Notes: generated by a model not told the origin, from the sequence alone. Positions 1 to 5,900 are shown, numbered from the stretch's first letter. The stretch is 5,933 bases of DNA from an uncultured Pseudorhodobacter sp. (GCA_945952425.1 CAMFIX010000212.1:1-5933), one strand, 5' to 3'. A program made the numbers and translations.

Positions 1-1186
1 GCGCGACAGTTTCACCCAGGCCTCGCTCAGCTCGGTCCGCACGCTCCGGGCCAGCGAAAGCAACGCCACCCAGCCCTCGCTTCTGGCCGATACCGAGGCG
101 ATCCGCCGCTTTACCCCCGGCGCCCTGGGCGGCATCGCAACGCTTTACGGCGAGGTCAGCAGCGAGCGGCGGAATTCGACCTCGGGTGCCGATGCCAATG
201 GCGACGGCATCGCCGATGGGCGCGATATGGGGCGGCTGAGCCTCGGCGCCGACTGGACGCGGCGCTGGGTCGGGGAAAGCGGGCTGGTGCTGGATGCCGG
301 GCTGCAGGCGGGGGCCGACCTTTACACCGTGGCGCAGGACGACATCTATGCGGGCCACGCTGCCCGCACGCTGGCGCGGGGGGGCCTGCGCCTCGGCTGG
401 CCGCTGATGCGCCAGGACGACAAGGGCTCCACGCTGATCGAGCCGATGCTGCAGCTCGTCTCGGTCGCCGCCCATGCCGATGCGGCGATCCCGAACGAGG
501 ACAGCACCCTGGTCGAATTCGACGAGGGCAACCTCTACAGCCTGGACCGTTTCCCCGGCGCCGATGCGGTCGAGACGGGGACACGGCTGAACCTTGGGGT
601 GACGGTGACGCGTGCGGCGACGGATGGGCCCTCCTGGGGGGCGACGGTCGGCCGCGTGCTGCGCTTCGACGACCGGGGGCTTTTCGCCGGGCCGACGGGC
701 CTGGGCGGCGCGGCCTCCGACTGGCTGGTGGCGGGCCAGGTGGCGCTGGGTCAGGCCGGCGGCACGACGGTCTCGCTCTGGGGCCGGGCCATGGTGGACG
801 ACAGCTTCTCGCTGACCCGCTTCGAAAGCCGTTTTGCCCTGGCCACGGCCCGGACCAGCCTTTCGGGCGGTTATGAGTTCGTGATGGCCGATGCGAGCCA
901 GGGCCGCACCCAGGACGTGCGGGAAATCGTGCTGAGCGGCACGGCCAAGCTCGGCGATTACTGGACGCTCTCGGGCTCGGACCGCTATGACCTGTCGACC
1001 CAGACCACCCGCGCCGCCCTGGGCTTCGGCTTTCGCAACGAATGCCTGGCCGTCGATCTTTCCGTCTCGCGCCGCTTCACAAGCTCGTCTATTGTCGCGG
1101 CAAGTTCGGATGTCGGCCTGACGGTCGAGCTTCTGGGCCTTGGCGGCGCCAGCACGGGCCAGCCCGCCACGACTTGCCGGAGATGA
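1..1186 (+). CDS. lptD: LPS-assembly protein LptD, 3' part (5' end outside window)
   Basis: This is the C-terminal part of the outer-membrane beta-barrel that, with the lipoprotein LptE, inserts lipopolysaccharide into the outer leaflet. The reading frame is open from base 2 and gives 394 residues before TGA at 1184-1186. The signal peptide, the periplasmic LptA-like domain and the start of the barrel lie off the left edge. The visible part alternates polar and hydrophobic residues as in barrel strands, for example around 'GRLSLGADWTRRW' and near the end 'CLAVDLSVSRRFTSS'. The 'NECLAVDLSVSRRF' stretch with Cys348 (numbered from the window edge) is typical of alphaproteobacterial LptD C-termini. 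A second Cys (392) lies three residues from the end. An acidic loop at 191-226 resembles an EF-hand calcium loop. The next gene overlaps its stop codon, and SurA-type chaperones are known to assist LptD folding, so context supports the call. Identification is from family resemblance without a search; quite sure. Confidence 0.88.
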   Translation, partial: RDSFTQASLSSVRTLRASESNATQPSLLADTEAIRRFTPGALGGIATLYGEVSSERRNSTSGADANGDGIADGRDMGRLSLGADWTRRWVGESGLVLDAGLQAGADLYTVAQDDIYAGHAARTLARGGLRLGWPLMRQDDKGSTLIEPMLQLVSVAAHADAAIPNEDSTLVEFDEGNLYSLDRFPGADAVETGTRLNLGVTVTRAATDGPSWGATVGRVLRFDDRGLFAGPTGLGGAASDWLVAGQVALGQAGGTTVSLWGRAMVDDSFSLTRFESRFALATARTSLSGGYEFVMADASQGRTQDVREIVLSGTAKLGDYWTLSGSDRYDLSTQTTRAALGFGFRNECLAVDLSVSRRFTSSSIVAASSDVGLTVELLGLGGASTGQPATTCRR

Positions 1187-2460
1187 GAATGCAGCCGAGC
1201 CTCCCCCTTCTGTCCGCGCTGGTCCTGGCGCTTGGCCTGCCCGCGGCGGCAGAGATCCAGTTCGGCGCCCCCCCGCCCCCCGCGGCGCCCGCGCCCGAAC
1301 CGGCCCCGGAGCCAGCCCCCGCGCCCGCCGCCCCGGCCCCGGCGCCCACGGTCGAACCCATCGCGACCATCGGCCCGGTGATGATCGTGAACGGCGCCGC
1401 CATCTCGGCCTTCGAGGTCGACCAGCGCATGGCCTTCCTCAAGGCGCTGCAGCAGCAGGGCGATCTGCGCCAGCAGGCGATGGACGGGCTGATCTCGGAC
1501 CGGCTGCAATCGGTCGCGGCGGGGCAACTGGGGCAAAGCGTCTCGGACCAGGACGTCCAGGCCGGGATGACCGAATTCGCCGCCCGGGCGCAGCTGTCGG
1601 TCGATGCCTTCCTGAAAGGCCTGAACGAGGCCGGCGTGGCGCCCGAAACCTTCCGCGATTTCGTGAAATCGGGGCTGTTGTGGCGGGCGGCGACGCGGGC
1701 GAAATTCGCCGGGCGCGTGCAGATTTCCGAGGCCGAGATCGACCGCGCCATCGGCATGGGGGCGGCGGCGGGCGAGGGGCGCAGGCTCTTGCTGTCCGAA
1801 CTCGTGATCCCGCCCGATGCGGCGCGCGATGTGGGCGCGCTGGCCGAAAGGGTGCGGCTGGCGGTCCATACCGAGAAGGACTTCGCCATCATGGCGCGGC
1901 AATTCTCCAAGGCGACGACGGCGGCCGGGGGGGGAGAGCTCGGCTGGCTGGACGAGGCCAAGCTGCCGCCCGATGTGGGCGGGGCGCTGAAGGGCCTGCA
2001 TCCGGGCGAGATGACGCCGGTCCTGCATCTGCAGGGCGGCGCGGTGGCGCTGTATTTCCTGCGCGACGAGGGTGCGGCGGCGGGCGAGCCCGGCCAGGGC
2101 AGCTCGGTCGTCGATTACGCGGTCTTCTCGGGCGGCAATACCGGGCAGCTGATGGCGCAGGTGACGGGCTGCGACGACCTTTACGCGCCCGCGCGGCGCG
2201 GGGGCACGCTCAGCCGCCAAACCTCGCCCGAGGCGCAGGTGCCCGCCGATCTCCGCGCGGCGCTCGCGAGCCTGGATGGCGGCGAGGCGCGTGCCCTGCC
2301 GGATGGCCGGATGCTGATGCTGTGCAGCCGCACCCGCGCCTCGGGCACGCCCGCAGCCCGGGACGCCGTGCGCAGCGACCTCTTGAACCGCAAGGTCGGC
2401 CTGTTGGCCGAAGCCTGGCTGGAAGAGCTGCGCTTCAACGCCTTCATCGAGCGGCCGTAA
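1183..2460 (+). CDS. surA: SurA-like periplasmic chaperone (parvulin-type peptidylprolyl isomerase family)
   Basis: Predicted periplasmic chaperone of 425 residues for outer-membrane proteins. A signal peptide (hydrophobic core 7-20, probable cleavage after Ala21-Ala22-Ala23) is followed by a Pro/Ala/Glu linker (about 30-59). Next comes a SurA N-domain-like helical region (65-190, beginning 'VMIVNGAAISAFEVDQR'). A parvulin domain (about 200-295) keeps the 'AAGGGELGWL' signature at 247-256. A weaker second parvulin-like domain (about 308-384) holds Cys330 and Cys381. The usual parvulin 'HIL' histidine is absent (here 'RRLLLSELVIP'), as is the C-terminal His (here 'AVALYFLRD'). It may therefore be a chaperone without isomerase activity; this is inference. 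I chose the ATG at 1183 because it overlaps the lptD TGA (ATGA) and gives the signal peptide an Arg. The ATG at 1189 has a better-placed GGAG (1179-1182, 6-nt spacing) and is a real alternative, two codons shorter. Context lptD-surA-pdxA matches the classical operon. Confidence 0.88.
   Translation: MRMQPSLPLLSALVLALGLPAAAEIQFGAPPPPAAPAPEPAPEPAPAPAAPAPAPTVEPIATIGPVMIVNGAAISAFEVDQRMAFLKALQQQGDLRQQAMDGLISDRLQSVAAGQLGQSVSDQDVQAGMTEFAARAQLSVDAFLKGLNEAGVAPETFRDFVKSGLLWRAATRAKFAGRVQISEAEIDRAIGMGAAAGEGRRLLLSELVIPPDAARDVGALAERVRLAVHTEKDFAIMARQFSKATTAAGGGELGWLDEAKLPPDVGGALKGLHPGEMTPVLHLQGGAVALYFLRDEGAAAGEPGQGSSVVDYAVFSGGNTGQLMAQVTGCDDLYAPARRGGTLSRQTSPEAQVPADLRAALASLDGGEARALPDGRMLMLCSRTRASGTPAARDAVRSDLLNRKVGLLAEAWLEELRFNAFIERP
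1270..1359 (+). repeat. Low-complexity Pro/Ala/Glu-coding tract in the SurA homologue
   Basis: About 30 codons (residues 30-59) directly after the signal peptide are almost only Pro, Ala and Glu, with AP and EPAP units repeated. At DNA level this is a C-rich near-repeat. It probably forms an extended flexible linker between the mature N-terminus and the folded chaperone domain. It is in frame and does not disrupt the gene. Confidence 0.75.
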
Positions 2461-2485
2461 ACCCCTCCCCAACCCCAGGCCCCCC

Positions 2486-3448
2486 ATGCTGCCCATCGCC
2501 CTGACCTGTGGAGAGCCCGCCGGCATCGGCGCCGAGATCGCCGTCAAGGCCCGGGCCGCCCTGCCCGACCTGCCTTTCTTCTGGATCGGCGATCCCGCCC
2601 ACCTGGCCCCCGGCACCGCCTTTCACCCCATCGCCTCCCCGGCCGAGGCCGCAAGCGTCGCCCCCGACCGCCTGCCCGTCCTGCCCCATGGCTTCGACGG
2701 CCCGGCCTGCCCCGGCACGCCCCGCCCGGAACATGCCCAAGGCGTCATCGACGTCATCGCCCGCGCGGTCGACCTTGTCACCCGGGGCGAGGCGGCGGCG
2801 CTTTGCACCCTGCCCATCCACAAGAAGGCGCTGAAGGACGGCGCGGGCTTTGCCTTTCCGGGGCATACCGAATACCTCGCCCATCTCGCGGGCGGGGTGC
2901 CGGTGGTGATGATGCTGGCCTCCGAGACGCTGCGGGTCGTGCCCGCCACGATCCATGTGGCCCTGGCGGAGGTGCCCCGGCTGTTGACCGCGGATCTCCT
3001 CGAAGAGGTGATCCGGCTGACCCATGCTGGCCTCATCCGCGACTTCGGCATCGCCGCGCCCCGGATCGCCGTGGCCGGGCTGAACCCCCATGCCGGCGAG
3101 GGCGGCGCCATGGGCAGCGAAGAGCTGACCCTGATCGCCCCCCTCCTCGCCCGCCTGCGTGCCGAGGGGCTCGACCTCGCCGGGCCGATGTCGGCCGATA
3201 CGATGTTCCACGCCCGCGCCCGGGCGCGCTATGACGCGGCGGTCTGCATGTACCACGACCAGGCGCTGATCCCGATCAAGACGCTGGCCTTCGACGAGGG
3301 CGTGAATGTGACCCTCGGCCTGCCCTTCATCCGGACCTCGCCCGACCATGGCACCGGGTTCGACATCGCGGGCCAGGGCATCGCGCGGGCCGACAGCACG
3401 GTGGCGGCCCTGCGGATGGCGGCGCGCATGGCGGCCAGCCGCGGCTAG
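2486..3448 (+). CDS. pdxA: 4-hydroxythreonine-4-phosphate dehydrogenase PdxA
   Basis: Cytosolic, NAD- and metal-dependent enzyme of the DXP-dependent pyridoxal-phosphate pathway. It oxidises 4-phosphooxy-L-threonine; the product then decarboxylates to 3-amino-1-hydroxyacetone phosphate, the partner of DXP in the PdxJ step. The protein is 320 residues, close to the usual ~330. The N-terminal 'TCGEPAGIGAE' matches the family's TxGDPAGIGxE. Residues known from E. coli PdxA appear here at a constant offset of nine: substrate His127-Thr128 ('GHTEY'), metal ligands His157 ('IHVAL'), His202 ('NPHAGEGG') and His257 ('MYHDQAL'), then Lys265, Asn274 and Arg283 ('RTSPDHGTGFDIAG'). All are intact, so the enzyme should be active. 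The start ATG lies 25 nt after the surA stop, with only a weak AGG (2477-2479) ahead, so it is probably read from the upstream operon. Only the usual downstream neighbour, rsmA, is missing. Confidence 0.96.
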   Translation: MLPIALTCGEPAGIGAEIAVKARAALPDLPFFWIGDPAHLAPGTAFHPIASPAEAASVAPDRLPVLPHGFDGPACPGTPRPEHAQGVIDVIARAVDLVTRGEAAALCTLPIHKKALKDGAGFAFPGHTEYLAHLAGGVPVVMMLASETLRVVPATIHVALAEVPRLLTADLLEEVIRLTHAGLIRDFGIAAPRIAVAGLNPHAGEGGAMGSEELTLIAPLLARLRAEGLDLAGPMSADTMFHARARARYDAAVCMYHDQALIPIKTLAFDEGVNVTLGLPFIRTSPDHGTGFDIAGQGIARADSTVAALRMAARMAASRG

Positions 3449-3483
3449 GGGCCCTGCCCCTCGCGCTGGCGCGCTCACCCCGG

Positions 3484-3515
3484 GATATTTGGGCCAAGTA
3501 TGAAAGGGAAAGGCG
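3484..3515 (+). repeat. Gene-end repeat copy 1 (left arm of long inverted repeat)
   Basis: This 32-nt arm, beginning GATATTTGGGCCAAGTATGA, recurs in reverse complement at 3564-3595 with only two mismatches; the first 23 nt are identical. It begins 35 nt after the pdxA stop and reads in the direction of pdxA transcription. From memory, similar TATTTGGGCCAAG-type sequences are common at gene ends in rhodobacterial genomes; I could not check this. Confidence 0.8.
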
Positions 3516-3563
3516 GGGAGGCTCCGAAGCACCGTCCGGATCGGCCAGTCTCACGCGCGCCTG

Positions 3564-3595
3564 CGGCTTTCGCTTTCATACTTGGCCCAAATATC
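3564..3595 (-). repeat. Gene-end repeat copy 2 (right arm of long inverted repeat)
   Basis: Reverse-complement partner of 3484-3515, 30 of 32 positions matching. It begins 27 nt after the stop of the VOC gene and reads in that gene's direction, so each converging gene carries the element in the same relative orientation. Outside the arm the two copies differ by a 2-nt indel: this copy continues as CTCCCGCCGGAGG at 3595-3607, itself partly palindromic. The two arms could pair across a 48-nt spacer in RNA from either strand and may act as a shared two-way terminator. There is no T-tract, so intrinsic termination is not proven. Confidence 0.8.
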
Positions 3596-3622
3596 TCCCG
3601 CCGGAGGCAAGCGCGGCAGCGC

Positions 3623-3997
3623 TCAGGCGGGCTGGATCAGATCCCAGCGGTTGCCGAACGGGTCGCGCCAGACGGCGACCTTGCCATAGGGCTCGCTCCG
3701 CGGGGTCTCTTCGAACAGGCCCCCGGCGGCGGTGATGCGGGCGGCGTCGGTGTCGAAATCGGTGCTTTCCAGGAACAGCCAGACGCGGCCCCCCATCGGC
3801 CGCGCCAGGGCGGCCAGCTGATCCGCGCCCTCGGCCCGGGCCAGCACCACGCGCAAGCCTGGCGCCGCCTGCACCGTCACCCAGCGCTTGCGGCCCTGGT
3901 CGATGTCTTCGGTCAGGGCAAACCCCAGGCCGCCGCAATAGAAGGCGATGGCCGGATCGTAATCCGGCACCAGGATGGAAAAGGCCGCCAGCTGCAT
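3623..3997 (-). CDS. VOC family (glyoxalase/bleomycin-resistance fold) protein
   Basis: Small single-domain protein of 124 residues, the usual size for one VOC module pair. The first half reads 'FSILVPDYDPAIAFYCGGLGF' (residues 6-26), the classic 'DYDxAIxFYxxxLGF' pattern. The second half has 'VWLFLESTDFDTDAARITAAG' (72-92) and ends with 'VWRDPFGNRWDLIQPA' (109-124), the typical C-terminal 'DPxGNxWDLIQ'. At the positions where metal-dependent glyoxalases carry ligands I read Ala5 in place of the first His and Asp119 in place of the final Glu, so a metal-dependent lyase or dioxygenase activity is doubtful. Substrate is unknown. The start ATG overlaps the bpt stop by one base (TGATG on the minus strand), so it is probably translated by coupling with bpt. 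Open frame upstream of this ATG lies inside bpt and was not used. Confidence 0.88.
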   Translation of the reverse strand: MQLAAFSILVPDYDPAIAFYCGGLGFALTEDIDQGRKRWVTVQAAPGLRVVLARAEGADQLAALARPMGGRVWLFLESTDFDTDAARITAAGGLFEETPRSEPYGKVAVWRDPFGNRWDLIQPA

Positions 3998-4839
3998 CAG
4001 ATCTTTTCGCCCGTCCCGCGGCCCTCGGGCAAGGCGATGCGGGCGACCTGTTCGGCGATAGGCTCGACCGACAAGGGATGCAGCTCGGCCCGGTGCAGCT
4101 CGGGGTCGCCGATCGGCTGCCACTGGCCGCCCTTGTAGATCTCCAGTGCCGAGAACTTGGCCTTGTAGCCCATCTTCTTCGACCCCGGCACCCAATAGCC
4201 CAGGTAGACGTAAGGCAGCCCCGCCTCGCGCGCGATCTCGATATGGTCGAGGATGGCGAAGGTGCCCAGCGAAAAGGCGGTCAGCTCGGGGTCGTAGAAG
4301 GAATAGACCATGCTGAGCCCGTCGTCGAAGACATCCGTCAGGCTGACGGCGGCCAGCGGGCGGCCGCGCTCTCCGGCGGCGGCGGGACGGGTGTATTCGA
4401 TCACGCGGCTCTTGATGGGCGTCTCTTCGATCATCGCGGCGAATTCGAAGACATCCATGTCGGCCATGCCGCCATCGGCATGGCGCGCATCGAGGTAACG
4501 GCGGAAGAGGGCGAATTGATCCTCGGTCGCCCAGGGGCTGGTCGCGTTGCGCCGCAGGTGGGAAGCGGCCTTCATCACCTTGCGCTGGGTGCGGTTGGGC
4601 TGGAAATCCGCCACCCGGATGCGGGCCGAGAGGCAAGCCGAACATTCCGCGCAAGACGGCCGGTAGAGCACGTTCTGGCTGCGGCGGAAGCCCTGTTTGG
4701 ACAAAGTGTCGTTCAGGCGCTGCGCATGTTCGCCCTGCAGCGCGGTGAAGAGCTTGCGCTCCATCCGCCCGTCCAGATAGGGACAGGGCTGCGGCGCCGT
4801 CACATAGAATTGCGGCGCGATGGGAAGGGTATGGCGCAT
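3997..4839 (-). CDS. bpt: Aspartate/glutamate leucyltransferase (Bpt, ATE-related)
   Basis: Cytosolic aminoacyl-tRNA-protein transferase of the bacterial N-degron pathway. It moves Leu from Leu-tRNA to proteins starting with Asp or Glu, marking them for ClpS/ClpAP. The 280 residues fit the family. The N-terminal ATE domain shows 'FYVTAPQPCPYLDGRMERKLF' in two parts (11-20, then 21-31), 'GFRRSQNVLYRPSC' (50-63) and the cysteines Cys19, Cys63, Cys66 and Cys69 ('CAECSAC'). The C-terminal GNAT-like domain has 'SFYDPELTAFSLGTFAILD' (180-198) and the hallmark 'YLGYWVPGSKKMGYKAKF' (212-229). The start at 4839 gives the family-typical 'MRHTLPIAPQFYVT'. An in-frame ATG at 4893 would add 18 atypical residues and lies in the promoter-like region, so I rejected it. 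The Shine-Dalgarno is weak (GGGAC). It is followed by the VOC gene (TGATG overlap) and preceded by the RDD gene with a 70-nt gap. Confidence 0.93.
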   Translation of the reverse strand: MRHTLPIAPQFYVTAPQPCPYLDGRMERKLFTALQGEHAQRLNDTLSKQGFRRSQNVLYRPSCAECSACLSARIRVADFQPNRTQRKVMKAASHLRRNATSPWATEDQFALFRRYLDARHADGGMADMDVFEFAAMIEETPIKSRVIEYTRPAAAGERGRPLAAVSLTDVFDDGLSMVYSFYDPELTAFSLGTFAILDHIEIAREAGLPYVYLGYWVPGSKKMGYKAKFSALEIYKGGQWQPIGDPELHRAELHPLSVEPIAEQVARIALPEGRGTGEKI

Positions 4840-4864
4840 GTCGTCCCGCTGGCTTTGCGCGCCC

Positions 4865-4893
4865 AAGGTAGCAAGGCGCGCGGCCCGCGCCAA
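4865..4893 (-). promoter_or_regulatory. Possible promoter for bpt-VOC
   Basis: In the 70-nt gap between the RDD gene and bpt, the minus strand has TTGGCG (4893-4888), a 17-nt spacer and TACCTT (4870-4865). The first box keeps the TTG core and the second keeps T-A at its start and the final T of a sigma-70 type -10 box. Transcription would begin about 20 nt ahead of the bpt start. The match is weak and base composition makes chance matches likely. Confidence 0.3.
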
Positions 4894-4909
4894 GCCTGTT
4901 TGAAGCGGC

Positions 4910-5353
4910 TTACCACGCCCGCAGGCGGTTCACCAAGGCGGTGCCGAGGACGATGTCGGACAGGCTGCGGTGTTCGCGGGTGAAGGCGATCAGCAGGACC
5001 GAAATCACCTGCGGCGCGACGAAGGCGACAGAGAGCGTATAGAACAGCGTATGCAGAAAGGCCGTGCCGCCGGTCACCGGGCGCGCCTCGGTATCCACGA
5101 AGCCCACCCCCATCATCCGCATGCCGAAGGTCGCGGAATGCCGGGCGATGCCGATCCAGCGATACAGGAAGTTGACCACCAGGTAGAGCCCGCCCAGGAA
5201 GAACAGCGCGAGAAAGCCGGTGAGGATCGTCAGGAACGTGGTGATGGCGGCGATGACGATCGTGTCGATCACCCAGGCCCAGAACCGCCGCCCGGCAATG
5301 CCGGCAAAAAGCTGGTCTTCAGGGGTCATGTAAAGGGGGACGGTCTGCGACAT
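4910..5353 (-). CDS. RDD family membrane protein
   Basis: Integral inner-membrane protein of 147 residues with the layout of the RDD family, named for conserved Arg, Asp and Asp. I see Arg23 and Asp30 in 'AGRRFWAWVIDTIVI' (20-34), and Asp133 in 'RSLSDIVLGTALVN' (129-142). Hydrophobic segments lie at about 25-45, 46-66 and 100-124, giving roughly three to four membrane passes. The middle loop 'SATFGMRMMGV' (73-83) is the usual family signature between helices. RDD proteins have been proposed as transporters or membrane accessory proteins, but no function can be assigned here. The start at 5353 has GGAAAG six nt upstream (5365-5360), a modest ribosome site. It lies between the DUF2852-type gene and bpt on the same strand, with a GC-rich palindrome in its upstream gap; whether all four minus-strand genes share one transcript is unknown. 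Confidence 0.88.
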   Translation of the reverse strand: MSQTVPLYMTPEDQLFAGIAGRRFWAWVIDTIVIAAITTFLTILTGFLALFFLGGLYLVVNFLYRWIGIARHSATFGMRMMGVGFVDTEARPVTGGTAFLHTLFYTLSVAFVAPQVISVLLIAFTREHRSLSDIVLGTALVNRLRAW

Positions 5354-5397
5354 CGGGGGCTTTCCATGGGTTGGGGGCTGCGGGTTCTCTCGCGCGC

Positions 5398-5422
5398 GCG
5401 CCCCGGGTCAAGCCCGGGGCGC
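5398..5422. repeat. GC-rich perfect hairpin between DUF2852 and RDD genes
   Basis: Perfect 10-bp inverted repeat, GCGCCCCGGG (5398-5407) and CCCGGGGCGC (5413-5422), around a 5-nt loop TCAAG. It sits in the 121-nt gap (5354-5474) after the DUF2852 stop and 44 nt ahead of the RDD start. With no T-tract on either strand it is not a classical intrinsic terminator, but it could stall polymerase or protect a 3' end. I recall CCCGGG-TCAAG-CCCGGG as frequent in alphaproteobacterial intergenic DNA, unchecked. Nothing else in the gap stands out apart from a weak GGCCGG/CCGGCC pair near 5438-5462. Confidence 0.7.
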
Positions 5423-5474
5423 CTGGGGTCTTGGAGAGGCCGGCCAGGGGGAGGGCCCGGCCGACCTTGCACCC

Positions 5475-5900
5475 TCAGCCCTGTTGGGCTTCGGGGGCAT
5501 CCGGCGCCGGACGGGGCGACTTGGCGCGCTCGTCCATGAAAGCGTCGAACTCGGTCTTGTCCTTGGCTTCGCGCAGGCGCTGCAGGAAGGACTCGAACGC
5601 CTCCTGCTCGTCCATCAGGCGGCGCAGCGTCTCTTCGCGATAGGCGTCGAAGGCGGTGTTGCCCGAGGGCCGGAAACCGCGCCCGAACGCGCCGCCAAAC
5701 GGCCCGAAGCCGTGGGAATGGCGGCCATGGTGGTCATGGTGGGAATGGCGGCAGGACCGTCCGAACATGCGTTTGCTCCAGATCATATAGGCGAGGGTTG
5801 CGAGGCCGACAGGCCAGAAGAAGACGAAGCCGAGGATCATGGCGGCGATCCAGGCCGGCTTGCCGCGCTGGTCCAGCCAGCCCTCGACATTGCGCGCCAT
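5475..5900 (-). CDS. DUF2852-type membrane protein with His-rich segment
   Basis: Protein of 141 residues without known function. One membrane helix is clear (about 16-41, with 'GFVFFWPVGLATLAYMIW' at 24-41), and this 'FxFWPxGLxxLAYMIW' pattern is typical of DUF2852 proteins. A short juxtamembrane stretch follows with Cys50 and seven His between 52 and 63, then a Gly/Phe-rich linker (64-80). The C-terminal charged helix contains 'FDAYREETLRRLMDEQEAF' (84-102) and 'FLQRLREAKDKTEFDAFMDE' (105-124), the conserved part of the family, probably a coiled or helical soluble tail. The chosen ATG has no recognisable ribosome site, and the frame stays open for 11 more codons to the right window edge, so the true start could lie beyond the window. 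Family assignment is from pattern memory; fairly sure. Confidence 0.8.
   Translation of the reverse strand: MARNVEGWLDQRGKPAWIAAMILGFVFFWPVGLATLAYMIWSKRMFGRSCRHSHHDHHGRHSHGFGPFGGAFGRGFRPSGNTAFDAYREETLRRLMDEQEAFESFLQRLREAKDKTEFDAFMDERAKSPRPAPDAPEAQQG

Noticed and set aside
985..2616. A 543-codon open frame on the minus strand opposite the SurA homologue
   Set aside because: It is a GC-driven shadow: Arg/Gly-rich low-complexity translation, no domain pattern, and full overlap with well-supported genes on the plus strand.
2444..3532. A 362-codon minus-strand open frame opposite pdxA
   Set aside because: The plus-strand frame carries every PdxA active-site residue; the antisense translation is compositionally skewed and unrecognisable.
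3449..3622. A CRISPR array or small RNA gene in the convergent gap
   Set aside because: Only two repeat units are present and they are inverted, not direct; I see no promoter or spacer pattern.
3500..4138. A 212-codon plus-strand frame starting inside the left repeat arm
   Set aside because: It runs antisense to the VOC gene and the end of bpt, and its translation shows no domain; the start is only the ATGAAAG of the repeat.
3998..4654. Extension of the VOC reading frame upstream through bpt, to a 343-residue protein
   Set aside because: The extra residues are an out-of-frame reading of bpt; the VOC domain begins exactly at the ATG overlapping the bpt stop.
4840..4893. Earlier bpt start giving an 18-residue N-terminal extension
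   Set aside because: Family members begin at MRHTLP-like sequence, and the extension overlaps the promoter-like boxes with no better ribosome site.
4078..4983. A 301-codon plus-strand frame opposite bpt
   Set aside because: Antisense shadow of a gene with clear Bpt motifs; no recognisable domain in its translation.
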